This document shows positions 57,001 to 64,000 of a stretch of DNA of 64,000 nt, one piece after another. Within the stretch, counting starts at the first letter, position 1. Every line of letters starts with the position of its first letter. The notes below the pieces were generated by a model. It ran no database searches and was not told where the DNA came from. It was given only the letters and a program-made list of their open reading frames with translations. Both the position numbers and the translations under genes were made by a program. This stretch comes from JBQLZO01 sp052168315 (GTDB taxonomy: Bacteria; Planctomycetota; Phycisphaerae; Phycisphaerales; UBA1924): assembly GCA_052168315.1 (NCBI GenBank), contig JBQLZO010000043.1:124001-188000 (forward strand). The letters run 5' to 3'.

Positions 57001-57086
57001 ATCGGCGATGCCATCGCCAGGGCACATCCGCCCAGCGCCACGCACCACATCCGTCGCCCGAACATCGAATCGCCGGTCTCCCGCAT
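54015..57086 (-). CDS. Secreted cyclophilin-type protein with long repeat-like C-terminal region
   Basis: A 1023-residue exported protein. Signal peptide: RRMWCVALGGCALAMASPMA, cut near FAQ. Residues ~36-140 look like a beta-sandwich (VTSITVDNRGRIVLEFDRAM). A cyclophilin domain follows (~160-310): GRIDVELFADQTPLTVENFF, FVHRLADGFVWQGGGF with the catalytic Arg, RGTIAMAKLGGQPNSATNEW, and FFNLANN. The Gln expected in the TSQFF strand is Glu (TNEWFF). The remaining ~670 residues are beta-rich and contain loosely repeated LxxGRLGGTDVTVTG, ITTLRATNVVRDTSM and SDLLRLGANNFRGS-like segments, as in planctomycete surface proteins. Start ATG 57086 has a GGAG upstream. A surface-located folding or adhesive role is inferred. 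Confidence 0.85.
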   Translation of the reverse strand: MRETGDSMFGRRMWCVALGGCALAMASPMAFAQPRVTSITVDNRGRIVLEFDRAMQPIGFQNNQAIQVRGAGADGISGTADDRTVSVDAELDFDTRRTLIVDADTDPDERYSFLLRSAFALDMQGNELDGEFNGQDEQTGDGAVGGDLEFFTRPPEGNPIARFETVAGRIDVELFADQTPLTVENFFDYANSGVWDETFVHRLADGFVWQGGGFNSRTFNAIPDNAPVLNEPGVSNVRGTIAMAKLGGQPNSATNEWFFNLANNSANLDFQNGGFTAFGKILGSSGLAVMDEIAEFPTIDATSVNGAFGDLPVLDDEKFLDDEGLPVPDPEVSSTDLISISRISILYEAIDRPFETIEESQSFTISAPGGGSARVTLFNLDGGTITLPDSIVDVVFAGGSAIASVTFREPFSPNRIGVQITGASSVGLIRDLRAPGNDRLAFVLCDAPVNAVMLNSLSGANINQTRLPDGTILPPDIDGDGRSDDPTALVLSGGVPANQVLVQGALTGSVIAEDGVRFVRVVGQTMDCSFVVGGVTNYQPRFQLGRVRDANIVAPDHVIGQVLATEWVGLPNQRIDARGILALRTTGLVAMGVPGDFQASLSLSGAPNGAMALGSALISGEVRDSSWDVIGPVGQISIRTAASQWNLFVGGSLNLLIAGRLGGTDVTVTGLAQQIVVGEWNAGTVQLNRVGTMVVRPDPSVQATGTFEANMLFSGSATQPFAIGSLAFRGPVRNANINLPFSHAAQAVIFTDEIFNSSFTLNGRITTLRATNVVRDTSMTVSQPGVLLFGRWDGGSLNTGNNTITLLQTLGVGTQPGDFLADITARGIDSMRLGRGGSYRGVMDVDLPRDLIIEGDVTDSLLRLGANNFRGSFVSERIAVTGEIRTTRIQSIGALGIVRARSLVDSQIITGSPNVANNAQSLPDSNPGLFGIDRINTVLIDGLGSRFERSLVIAGSIGSLTTANVQTSNAGTPFGIAAGEIGAFKVTTNTGIARSFLPPLSGPRMWGDFQVRTGFQIPTEQSP

Positions 57087-57511
57087 CTCCAGCCTCCGCC
57101 TCTCAACATGGTGCCCAGCGCCGCGTGCGCCCGATCCGGCCCATCAGGCCGCCCTGACCCGGACCCCATCCCCGCGGACGGGTCACAAACCGAGATCCGC
57201 CAAGCCCTTACGCAGAAAACTCTCTCAAACGCCCGGGGCCATCCCGGAGTTCACCCGCGATTGTGCCCGCCCGGCATCCACCGGTCCACCCGCCCCGCCC
57301 GGCAAACTGCCACAGGCCGAGGACCCGGCGCCGGGCACGGGCGACGATCGCTCACCCAACATCGACCGACCGACCCCAGCCACGCCGCAATGTGTTCCGT
57401 GCCGCCCAGGGGAGCCACAACCGGGGAGTCCGCCCGAGACTCCCGCGCCCGCGCAGAACCATTGCCGCCCAGCCCCCGCCCGCTCAGCCCCGGCCCTCGC
57501 CTCCGCCCGCC
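57087..57511. other. 425-base gap between sdhB end and secreted cyclophilin start
   Basis: No gene is supported. The part next to 57086 should hold the promoter of the secreted cyclophilin gene (minus strand); an A/T-richer patch on the minus strand near 57210-57225 may be part of it. The rest is GC-rich and proline-codon-like in several frames without a plausible start. Confidence 0.5.
57424..57444 (-). terminator. Hairpin downstream of sdhB
   Basis: Perfect 7-base arms GGGAGTC (57424-57430) and GACTCCC (57438-57444) around a 7-base loop, about 70 bases past the sdhB stop codon. Only a weak T-containing stretch follows on the minus strand, so it is a modest terminator candidate for the sdh operon. 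Confidence 0.35.
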
Positions 57512-58345
57512 TCACTTGCCCGCGAAGATCTGCTTCACCCGGTGCCACACCACGCCGCGCCCCATCGCCGCGATCGACTCGGTCAGCGGGATCTCCTTCG
57601 GGCACACCTTCACGCAGTTCTGCGCGTTCCCGCACGCCGTCACCCCGCCCGGCCCGGAAAGCACATCCAGCCGATGCGAGGCCAGCTGCTTCCCCGTGTC
57701 GTGCAGGTTGAAATACCGCGCCTGCGAGATCGCCGCCGCCCCGATGAACGACTCATCCCACCGCTCCGGATCCGGCTCCAGCGTGAACTGCGGGCACGCC
57801 TCCAGGCAGCACCCGCACGACATGCAGGTCGAGAGCGTGTACCGCGTCTGCTGCTTCTCAGGCGTCTCGCGCGGGCCCGCACCGAGGTCGTAGGTCCCGT
57901 CGATCGGCACCCACGCCTCCAGCCGGCGCAGCGAATGGAACATCCGCTCGCGATCCACCGCCAGGTCGCGGACCACAGGGAACTTCGTCATCGGCTCCAC
58001 CGTCACCGTGTCGCCCGACCGCTCGATGATCTGGTTCAGCAGCGCTGTGCAGGATTGCCGCACCTTCCCGTTGATCACCATCGTGCACGAACCGCACACC
58101 TCCTCCAGGCACCCCGCGTCGTACACCACCGGCGTCGTGTTCTTGCCCTCGGTCGTCACCGGGTTCGCGTTGATGTCCTGCAGCATCGAGATCAGGTTGA
58201 CCCCGGACGCGTTCGGATACTCGAGCTTGAACGACTCCCAGCGCGACGGCTTGCCCGGCCCGTCGCAACGCTTGATCTTCACGAACACCGTGATCGGCCC
58301 ATTGGCCGGGTTCTTGCTCGGGGCGCTGATGGTGGGTGCGACCAT
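57512..58345 (-). CDS. sdhB: Succinate dehydrogenase iron-sulfur subunit
   Basis: SdhB passes electrons from the FAD of SdhA through three iron-sulfur clusters to the quinone site. In 277 residues: [2Fe-2S] ligands in DAGCLEEVCGSCTMVINGK with a fourth Cys in VRQSC; [4Fe-4S] and [3Fe-4S] ligands in STCMSCGCCLEACPQF and NAQNCVKVCP. N-terminal ~15 residues are polar and variable. GAAGGAAG upstream of ATG 58345 decides that start over the one at 58378. It is the last gene of sdhC-sdhA-sdhB, with 91 bases after sdhA. The non-classical order and the membrane subunit type point to the b558/fumarate reductase-like class found in Bacteroidetes and Planctomycetes. Confidence 0.95.
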   Translation of the reverse strand: MVAPTISAPSKNPANGPITVFVKIKRCDGPGKPSRWESFKLEYPNASGVNLISMLQDINANPVTTEGKNTTPVVYDAGCLEEVCGSCTMVINGKVRQSCTALLNQIIERSGDTVTVEPMTKFPVVRDLAVDRERMFHSLRRLEAWVPIDGTYDLGAGPRETPEKQQTRYTLSTCMSCGCCLEACPQFTLEPDPERWDESFIGAAAISQARYFNLHDTGKQLASHRLDVLSGPGGVTACGNAQNCVKVCPKEIPLTESIAAMGRGVVWHRVKQIFAGK

Positions 58346-58436
58346 GGGTGTCTTCCTTCGTGCCGCGTCGGGCTTCAATCAAGTCGTGCGCATTGAGCTG
58401 TTGCAGAACGCTCGAGGTCTTGGAATCGCGGGGGAA

Positions 58437-60449
58437 TCAGTTCGAAGGGCTCGTCGCCTTCTGGCCGCGGACATCGGGCTCGGCGTTCGGATCGCTCACC
58501 CGCCGGGCCGCCTTCGGATCGTCCGAAGACGCCGGCCCGCTCGAACCGGGCGAGTCCTTCTCGACCTTGGGCTTGCCCGCCTTCGAGTAATCCCGCTTGC
58601 GAGGCGTCACCAGGCCGACTTCCACATCCTCGAACCGGATCTTCGATCCGCCGCTCGCCCGGTCGTATTCGGCCACCGTCGTCTTCAGGAACCGCTCATC
58701 GTCGCGTTCCGGGTAATCCGTCCGGAAGTGCGAGCCGCGCGACTCCTGCCGCTCAAGCCCGCCGCGAAGAATCGGGTCCGCCAGCGCCACCATGTCCTTC
58801 ACCGCCCGGGCCCACGAGAGCGTCTGGTTCGACCACATCCCGATGTCCGCCAGGCTGATCCGCCCCGCCCGCTCGCGCAGCTCAGCCACCTTGCCCAGCG
58901 CCTGCTTCAGCCGCGCCTCGGTCTTCACGACCGTCGAGGCCGCCGTCATCTCTTTGCCAAGCTCCTTCGCGATCGCGTACGGGTTCTCGCCGCCCTTCGA
59001 CTCCGTAAGCGCCTTCATGATGTCCCGCTCGCCCTGCACCGCGCTGTCGAACAGCGAGGACTCCTGCGATGCCGCCGTGTCGCCCGCCATATCCCGGGTG
59101 TACATCACCACCGAGAACCCGTTGTAGAGCCCATCGAAGATGCACGACAGCAGCGCGTTCGCGCCCAGCCGGTTCGCCCCGTGGTACTGGTAGTTCACCT
59201 CGCCGAACGCGTACAGCCCCGGAACATTCGTCATCATGTTGTTGGCGGCGCCGAGCTCCATCCCCCGCAGATCCTTCTTCGGCGTGTAGGTCGTCCAAAG
59301 CCCGCCCATCGTGTAGTGCACGCCGGGGAAAATCCGCATCGGCTTCTCGACCGGATCGTCGCCGACGAATTTGCGGTAGATCTCCATGATCCCGCCCAGC
59401 CGCGTCTCCAGGAACTCCCGCGACTTGTGCGTCAGATCGAGGTACACCTCGTTCCGCCCGCCGATCCCGAACCCGTCCATGCACACCTGGAAAATCTCGC
59501 GCGTCGCGATGTCGCGCGGCACGATGTTCCCGTACGCCGGATACTTCTCCTCAAGGAAGTACCACCGCTCGTTATCCGGGATCTTCGCCGCATCCTCGCC
59601 CGAACGCGGATGCGGCGACCACTTCCCATCGCCACCCTTCACCGCCGGCACCCACACCCGCCCGCCCTCGCCGCGCGCCGATTCGGACATCAGCCGCAGC
59701 TTGTCGGCCCCCGGGATCGCCGTCGGGTGCACCTGCACGAACTCGCCGTTCCCGTACCACACACCCTGCTGGTAGCACCGCGCCGCCGCCGCGCCCGTGC
59801 ACATCACCGAGTTCGTCGAGTGCCCGAACACCAGCCCGTTCCCGCCGGTCGCCATCACCACCGCATCGCCACGGAACGCGCGGATGTCCATCGTCCGCAG
59901 GTCCTGCGCCACGATGCCCCGGCAACGCCCGCTGGCATCCACAATCGGGCGCAGGAACTCCCAGTGCTCGTACTTCGTGACCTTCCCCTCTGCCTCATAC
60001 CGCCGTGTCTGCTCGTCCAGGGCATACATGAGCTGCTGCCCCGTCGTCGCGCCGGAGAAGTGCGTCCGCTTGTAGAGCGAACCGCCGAACAGCCGCAGGT
60101 CCCGCTGCCCCTCGGCCGTCCGGTTGAACGGCACGCCCATCCGGTCCAGCAGGTCGATGACCTTCGGCGCCATGTGCGTCATCTCGTACACCGGCGGCTG
60201 GTGCGCCAGGAAGTCCCCGCCGTACACCGTCTCGTCGAAGTGCTCGTACTCGGAGTACCCCTGCTGCCGGGCGACCTCATTGCACGCGTTGATCCCGCCT
60301 TGCGCGCACACGGAGTGCGACCGCTTGACCGGCACGATCGAGAACAGATCCACCGGGATCCCGGCCTCCGCGATCCGCACGCAGGCCGCGAGCCCCGCGA
60401 GCCCACCCCCGACGACGATCACACGCTGCTGGTTGGACGGTTCTGCCAT
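58437..60449 (-). CDS. sdhA: Succinate dehydrogenase flavoprotein subunit
   Basis: SdhA oxidises succinate to fumarate using covalently bound FAD. In 670 residues: N-terminal dinucleotide fold VIVVGGGLAGLAACVRIAEA, the FAD-linked His45 in KRSHSVCAQGGINACN, the ATGGNGLVFGHSTNS strand, FVQVHPTAIPG, and the active-site region SESARGEGGRVWV; later GVHYTMGGLW and the FGEVNYQYHGANRLGANALL block. GGAGGCAGG before the ATG sets the start. The C-terminus has a ~45-residue basic and Ser/Pro-rich tail (RKRDYSKAGKPKVEKDSPGS) beyond the usual end of SdhA. Part of the TCA cycle and respiratory complex II at the inner membrane. Confidence 0.96.
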   Translation of the reverse strand: MAEPSNQQRVIVVGGGLAGLAACVRIAEAGIPVDLFSIVPVKRSHSVCAQGGINACNEVARQQGYSEYEHFDETVYGGDFLAHQPPVYEMTHMAPKVIDLLDRMGVPFNRTAEGQRDLRLFGGSLYKRTHFSGATTGQQLMYALDEQTRRYEAEGKVTKYEHWEFLRPIVDASGRCRGIVAQDLRTMDIRAFRGDAVVMATGGNGLVFGHSTNSVMCTGAAAARCYQQGVWYGNGEFVQVHPTAIPGADKLRLMSESARGEGGRVWVPAVKGGDGKWSPHPRSGEDAAKIPDNERWYFLEEKYPAYGNIVPRDIATREIFQVCMDGFGIGGRNEVYLDLTHKSREFLETRLGGIMEIYRKFVGDDPVEKPMRIFPGVHYTMGGLWTTYTPKKDLRGMELGAANNMMTNVPGLYAFGEVNYQYHGANRLGANALLSCIFDGLYNGFSVVMYTRDMAGDTAASQESSLFDSAVQGERDIMKALTESKGGENPYAIAKELGKEMTAASTVVKTEARLKQALGKVAELRERAGRISLADIGMWSNQTLSWARAVKDMVALADPILRGGLERQESRGSHFRTDYPERDDERFLKTTVAEYDRASGGSKIRFEDVEVGLVTPRKRDYSKAGKPKVEKDSPGSSGPASSDDPKAARRVSDPNAEPDVRGQKATSPSN

Positions 60450-60555
60450 GGTGTTTCCTGCCTCCCGGGACCTCGTTCCGACCCGTTCCGCGTGCCGCGG
60501 TGTGTTCGCCGTGCACGCATGCCCGATGCGTTCAGAGTGCCGCCAGACCCGAATT

Positions 60556-60572
60556 TTCCTGTCTGACAGGAA
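60556..60572. promoter_or_regulatory. 17-base palindrome between sdhC and sdhA
   Basis: TTCCTGTC, one central base, GACAGGAA: a perfect symmetric site 107 bases upstream of the sdhA start and 96 bases past the sdhC stop, both on the minus strand. It may be an operator for a dimeric regulator or a small hairpin limiting read-through between sdhC and sdhA. Confidence 0.4.
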
Positions 60573-60667
60573 GTCTCCCGTCCGACCACCGTTCGATCAA
60601 GCCCGCACGCCCGCCGAATCCGGCGGGCATGGGCGCACATGCCTCGCCCCGCCCCTCCGCGCTGCGA

Positions 60668-61504
60668 TCACTCGCGACCGTCCCCTCGCAGCAGGACCAA
60701 TTCGCCCTCTTCCACGCCATCCTGCTCCAACTTCTTCTGCATCCGGTGCGACTCCTCGGCCGACCGCGCCTCGTGGTAATCCGTCGCGTAGAACCCGATC
60801 ACGGCCGACCACGCCGCCAGCATCAGCGCTGCACCCAGCCCGGCGCACACATACCCCCAGCGACGCTGCGCACCGGCCGACACCGTCAGCCCCCAGGTGA
60901 TCGCCGCCGTCCAAAGCCCGTTGGCCAGGTGGAACACAAGCAGCGTCACCCCCGCCATGTACAGGAACCCGACCAGGTACCCCAGCGGCTCGATCCCGCC
61001 CGTCCCGCCGTGCAGCGCCGCCACCAGCGTCGAAGCCGCGTACTCGGCATCCCACCGCGTGCCGCCCGGGACCAGGAAGGTCCAGCCCCAGCGCAGCGTC
61101 GCGACATGGTAGAAAATGAAGATCAGCCCCACCCACGCCGAAACCCGCTGCAGCGTGTAACGCCAGTTCGCCGCGTACTTGTAGCTCCCATTATTCGGGC
61201 GCCCCTTCGCCGCGTAGTACATCCCCAGGATCGAGTGGAACGCGATCGGGAGCCACAGCCCAAACACCTCGATCAGGATCAGGAACGGCAACGAGTGAAT
61301 GAAGTCCACCTCGTGCTGGAATGTCACCACGCCCGGGTGCCCCACGCCCTCATGCTTCGATCCGTTGATGACTCCCCACACGATCGATGAATTCGTCGTC
61401 AGGTGCACCATCAGGAACGCGCCGATCGGCACCACCCCCGTCAGCGAATGGAGCCGACGAAGCCAGAAATCATGCCTGACAAGGAACGACTGCGACGATT
61501 CCAC
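60668..61504 (-). CDS. sdhC: Succinate dehydrogenase cytochrome b558 subunit
   Basis: The membrane anchor of complex II, binding heme b and quinone. In 278 residues there are five hydrophobic helices (e.g. LTGVVPIGAFLMVHLTT, SLPFLILIEVFGLWLPIAFH, WVGLIFIFYHVATLRWGW, LGYLVGFLYMAGVTLLVFHL and LGAALMLAAWSAVIGFY) with candidate heme ligands His in MVHLTT, IAFHS, FYHVAT and FHLANG. The single large SdhC type without SdhD is characteristic of b558 complexes. Start is a GTG at 61504 with AAGGAG upstream. The C-terminal ~35 residues are charged. First gene of sdhCAB; a 218-base gap with a palindrome separates it from sdhA. Confidence 0.93.
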   Translation of the reverse strand: MESSQSFLVRHDFWLRRLHSLTGVVPIGAFLMVHLTTNSSIVWGVINGSKHEGVGHPGVVTFQHEVDFIHSLPFLILIEVFGLWLPIAFHSILGMYYAAKGRPNNGSYKYAANWRYTLQRVSAWVGLIFIFYHVATLRWGWTFLVPGGTRWDAEYAASTLVAALHGGTGGIEPLGYLVGFLYMAGVTLLVFHLANGLWTAAITWGLTVSAGAQRRWGYVCAGLGAALMLAAWSAVIGFYATDYHEARSAEESHRMQKKLEQDGVEEGELVLLRGDGRE

Positions 61505-61650
61505 GGCTCAACTCCTTCGCTCTCCCGCCCCGCCCATCCGATGGGCATCGGCGCCGACCATTCTCACCCGCCCGTCCCCGCAGCGCAACCCCTCGCCCCA
61601 TCCACACCACCCGACCCGAACACCCCGGCCCACGCCCCGGGCGCCACGCG

Positions 61651-62160
61651 TCATGGCGTGATCAGCCCCGAACCCCCAACACCCCCGCCCGGCTGCCCGC
61701 CACCGCCGCCCTTCGGCATCCCCTGCTGAGCCTGCTGCTGCGCCACCACCTGCATCAGCTGCACATACCGCGAACGCAGCTCGTGCAGCACCCCCATCAG
61801 CTCCTTCGACTCCTCATCCGAAAGGTTGCCCTTGGTCTTCTCCTCCAGCACGCCGAGCAACTCAATCATGTGAACCGCGTAGGTCGGGTCGAAGATCGGG
61901 CGCCCCGACTGCGGGTCCGCGATCCCGCCCATGTACATCAGCGCCTGCGACGCCAGCATCCCCATCAGGGTCCGGAAGCTCGCGGGGGGCATCTCTTCCT
62001 CCCCGCCTTCCTCCGCGTCGCGGGCCTTCTTCTCCGCCTCGCTCTGCGCAAGACGCTCCCGCTCGGCCTGCGCCTGAGACTTCCAGTCAGAATCGATGTG
62101 GATCTTCGGCGGCTCGGGCGCAGAGCCCTTGGAGCCGGATTGGTCTGGTCGATCGCCCAT
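61651..62160 (-). CDS. DUF1844 family protein
   Basis: A 169-residue cytosolic protein with the DUF1844 core: PASFRTLMGMLASQALMYMG followed by FDPTYAVHMIELLGVLEEKT and LSDEESKELMGVLHELRSRY, a compact helical region. A charged N-terminal helix (QAQAERERLAQSEAEKKARD) precedes it, and the C-terminus is Gln/Gly-rich (QQQAQQGMPKGGGGGQPGGG). The function of the family is unknown; it is frequent in planctomycetes and some other phyla. GAAGGG lies before ATG 62160; the frame beyond it to 62400 is not supported. It is divergent from the parvulin-like gene, 258 bases apart. Confidence 0.86.
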   Translation of the reverse strand: MGDRPDQSGSKGSAPEPPKIHIDSDWKSQAQAERERLAQSEAEKKARDAEEGGEEEMPPASFRTLMGMLASQALMYMGGIADPQSGRPIFDPTYAVHMIELLGVLEEKTKGNLSDEESKELMGVLHELRSRYVQLMQVVAQQQAQQGMPKGGGGGQPGGGVGGSGLITP

Positions 62161-62418
62161 GGTGGCAGGGCCCTTCCGGCGGCACGGCAACGCCGCACCG
62201 CCCGCTCGCATCGCGGCGCGCCCACCACCGGCGAACATCGCCGGTACGACGCGCCCGGCGTCCGTTGGGCCAGTGTATGGCATCTCGATCCCATTCGCGG
62301 AAATCCGCCACCGGACGTACGCCACGCCCGACATCCGAATCCCAGCCCGGCCCCGCCCGCCGTTCCGTACACTGCACGCGACGAGCCGCGCCCACACCAT
62401 CCAGCGGAGGATGCCCGC

Positions 62419-63864
62419 ATGCGACGATCCAGACCACGCCCGCTCGCCCGCCCACGCGGCAATCCCTACGCCGGGCTGGCCGGTGCCGCGCTCGCCATCA
62501 GCGCCGCGGCCGCAATGGCCACATCATCGATCGCCTGCCGCGCCGCGAGCGATGCCGGCACCGTCCGGCTCGGAGAACGCCAGAGCCCCAGCCAGATGGT
62601 CGGGGAACGCATCACGCCCGCTTCGTTCCGCGCGAGCCACGCCCCCGCCGCCCACCAGCCGCCCGCCAGCGACGCCTCGCCCTTCGCCGCCCTCCCCACG
62701 CGCACCAGCGAGGAAGCCGACCGCGGCGTCTCCGGCGTCGTCGCGGTCGTCGGCGCCCCGGAGCCACCGCCCGTGGTCGTCGCCGACGACGGACGCGGGG
62801 CCGTCGCCGAGGTGCTCATCGATCAGGTCGTCGGTCAGATCAACGGCGAGCCCGTGTTCGCCGATGCCTTCTTTTCCTCGATGGATGCACGACTCCGCGC
62901 CGAGGCCGCGCGCGTCGACAGGTCCGACCCCAACCAGGTCCGCGAGTTCGTCCGCGGCATGAGCCAGAGCATCTCCACCCAGCTCATGGACCAGATGCGC
63001 AACCAGCTCCTCCTCGACGAGTTCCGCGCCTCGCTCTCACCCCAGGAACGCGTCGGCATCACCGCGCTGATCGAGAAGATCCAGACCGACCTCCGTCGAG
63101 GGGCCCTCGGTTCGCGCGAGGCCGCGGAGCGCCAGCTCCGCTCCGGCGAGAGCGGCCAGTCCTTCGAGCAGGAAGCCGCCTTCATCCGCGACCGAGTCAT
63201 GATCCGCGAGCACCTGAACCGCACCATCAACAACCGCGTTTCCGTCTCCTCGCGCGATGTCGAGCAGGAGTACGAACGCCGCTGGAGCGAATTCAACCCG
63301 CCCCCGATCGCGGTCCTCCGCATCATCCGTGTCGCGTCCGCCGACAGGCAGAGCGTCGCCGATGCGCTCGCCTCCGGGCGATCTTTCTCGGAAGTCGCCG
63401 CCGAATACTCGCGGTGGAGGCCCGAAGCCGACAACCTCCACGAGGTCGAACTGCCAGATCAGGACATGAGCAGCGCGGTGTTCTTCGGCATCGAGACCCT
63501 CAACGAACCCGCGCAATCGCTCACCCCCGGGGCCGTCGCGGGGCCGATCGAGACCGGCTCCACCGTCTGGTGGCTCCGCCTCGACGAGATCCGTCAGCCC
63601 CCGGGACGATCGCTCTTCGAGGTCCAACTCGAGATCGAATCCGAGATCCACGCCCGCCGGTTCGAAGAGGAGCAGGAACGCTACTTCGCCGGGCTCCTCG
63701 AGCGCTCGAACTTCAGCGATCGGCGCCAGATGGTCGAGCGGCTGACCGCCTTCGGCGCGCGCCGGTACCTCGGCATCGTCATCCCGGAACTCGAGGCCGC
63801 CAACCTCCAGCCCTCCCTCCGAACCGGGAGCGAATCCGCGGACACCGCCGATACCACCCGTTGA
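62419..63864 (+). CDS. SurA/parvulin-like exported peptidyl-prolyl isomerase
   Basis: A 481-residue exported protein with a long signal region (YAGLAGAALAISAAAAMATS) ending at a possible lipobox-like SSIAC, so it may be a lipoprotein. After a Pro/Ala-rich linker, a helical SurA_N-like segment (QINGEPVFADAFFSSMDARL, SQSISTQLMDQMRNQLLLDE, SSRDVEQEYERRWSEF) leads to a parvulin-like domain (PPIAVLRIIRVASADRQSVA, LASGRSFSEVAAEYSRWRPE, LTPGAVAGPIETGSTVWWLR). The parvulin core is somewhat divergent, so catalysis is uncertain. GGAGG lies before ATG 62419. Likely a periplasmic chaperone or foldase. The next gene starts at its stop (TGATG). Confidence 0.85.
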   Translation: MRRSRPRPLARPRGNPYAGLAGAALAISAAAAMATSSIACRAASDAGTVRLGERQSPSQMVGERITPASFRASHAPAAHQPPASDASPFAALPTRTSEEADRGVSGVVAVVGAPEPPPVVVADDGRGAVAEVLIDQVVGQINGEPVFADAFFSSMDARLRAEAARVDRSDPNQVREFVRGMSQSISTQLMDQMRNQLLLDEFRASLSPQERVGITALIEKIQTDLRRGALGSREAAERQLRSGESGQSFEQEAAFIRDRVMIREHLNRTINNRVSVSSRDVEQEYERRWSEFNPPPIAVLRIIRVASADRQSVADALASGRSFSEVAAEYSRWRPEADNLHEVELPDQDMSSAVFFGIETLNEPAQSLTPGAVAGPIETGSTVWWLRLDEIRQPPGRSLFEVQLEIESEIHARRFEEEQERYFAGLLERSNFSDRRQMVERLTAFGARRYLGIVIPELEAANLQPSLRTGSESADTADTTR

Positions 63865-64000
63865 TGCCCGCGCCATCCGCCAAGCCCGCTTCCAAGGCTC
63901 GCCGCATCGCGCCCGAGAAACCGACCGCGATTCCTCTCGTGCGAGCGCTCGCCCGGCTCCTCGGACTCGCCCAAGCGGCGAGCACCACGCCTGCACGCCG
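63864..64000 (+). CDS. Partial CDS continuing past the right edge
   Basis: An ATG overlaps the preceding stop codon (TGATG) and opens a frame that stays open to the end of the window, at least 45 codons: MPAPSAKPASKARRIAPEKP, followed by TAIPLVRALARLLGLAQAA. The start is basic and proline-rich. The translational coupling supports a real gene. The visible part is too short to assign a family. Confidence 0.55.
   Translation, partial: MPAPSAKPASKARRIAPEKPTAIPLVRALARLLGLAQAASTTPAR

Noticed and set aside
54858..57893. Long 1011-codon open frame on the plus strand
   Set aside because: It is the shadow of the secreted cyclophilin gene and continues through the intergenic gap; composition is Arg/His/Pro-rich without domain signs. 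GC-rich DNA gives many such open frames.
1..64000. CRISPR arrays, rRNA genes, classical IS elements or prophage
   Set aside because: No regularly spaced direct repeats, rRNA-like sequence, transposase, integrase or phage structural genes were seen.

Overview
The window reads as a chromosomal segment of a GC-rich Planctomycetota bacterium, most likely of the Phycisphaerae. Supporting signs are a fibro-slime protein, a secreted beta-propeller-like protein ending in a short dockerin-like calcium loop, a DUF1844 protein, a b558-type succinate dehydrogenase in the order C-A-B, and many secreted or membrane proteins without close functional names. I recognise no rRNA or tRNA genes, CRISPR array, classical insertion sequence or prophage. 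The assignment rests on gene content only. Genes are densely packed, often with overlapping stop/start codons (ATGA, GTGA, TGATG), and Shine-Dalgarno sequences are usually clear.

Layout, left part. 1-5.2 kb: end of a membrane (ABC-2-like) protein, a large membrane-anchored protein, a fumarylacetoacetate hydrolase family enzyme, a small membrane protein and murA. 5.5-8.8 kb: fibro-slime protein, an isolated nuoC, and the dockerin-tailed secreted protein. 9-12.4 kb: a TIM-barrel protein, fabI, a GxxExxY gene enclosed by inverted repeats (candidate mobile unit), and a zinc-type alcohol dehydrogenase relative. 12.6-20 kb: an ABC exporter pair, a thioredoxin-fold protein lacking cysteines, a secreted cyclophilin-FKBP fusion, a metallo-beta-lactamase-fold protein without its metal histidines, a SugE-type SMR exporter and an iodotyrosine-deiodinase-like flavoprotein. 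20-29 kb: ECF-type sigma factor with a probable membrane partner, ThiF/MoeB-like enzyme, RibBA with a degenerate RibA half, transglutaminase-like protein, nnrD and a BI-1 family protein.

Layout, right part. 29-35.9 kb: zwf, divergent AbgT and POT transporters, and a tRNA-dihydrouridine synthase. 36-41.7 kb: a TerB/DUF697-like protein, LolCE/LolD-type ABC genes, rarA with an unusual insertion that also holds a 49-codon frame, and a zinc-ribbon membrane protein. 41.7-47.8 kb (minus strand): the four-gene exonuclease-ligase-helicase-phosphoesterase DNA repair operon. 47.9-48.6 kb: a NarL-type regulator lacking the phospho-acceptor Asp. 49-53.9 kb: two thymidylate-kinase-like proteins flanking a CHAD-Ppx/GppA-HD fusion, all translationally coupled. 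54-57 kb: a 1023-residue secreted cyclophilin with a long repeat-like region. 57.5-61.5 kb: sdhCAB. 61.6-64 kb: DUF1844 protein, a parvulin/SurA-like protein and the start of another gene.

The strongest candidates for undescribed biology are the kinase/CHAD-Ppx-HD/kinase unit, the inverted-repeat-bounded GxxExxY gene, the overlapping frame in rarA, and a set of enzymes that keep their fold but have lost catalytic residues (MBL-fold protein, RibA half, response regulator, thioredoxin-like protein). Three different peptidyl-prolyl isomerase genes predicted to be exported suggest heavy investment in extracytoplasmic protein folding.
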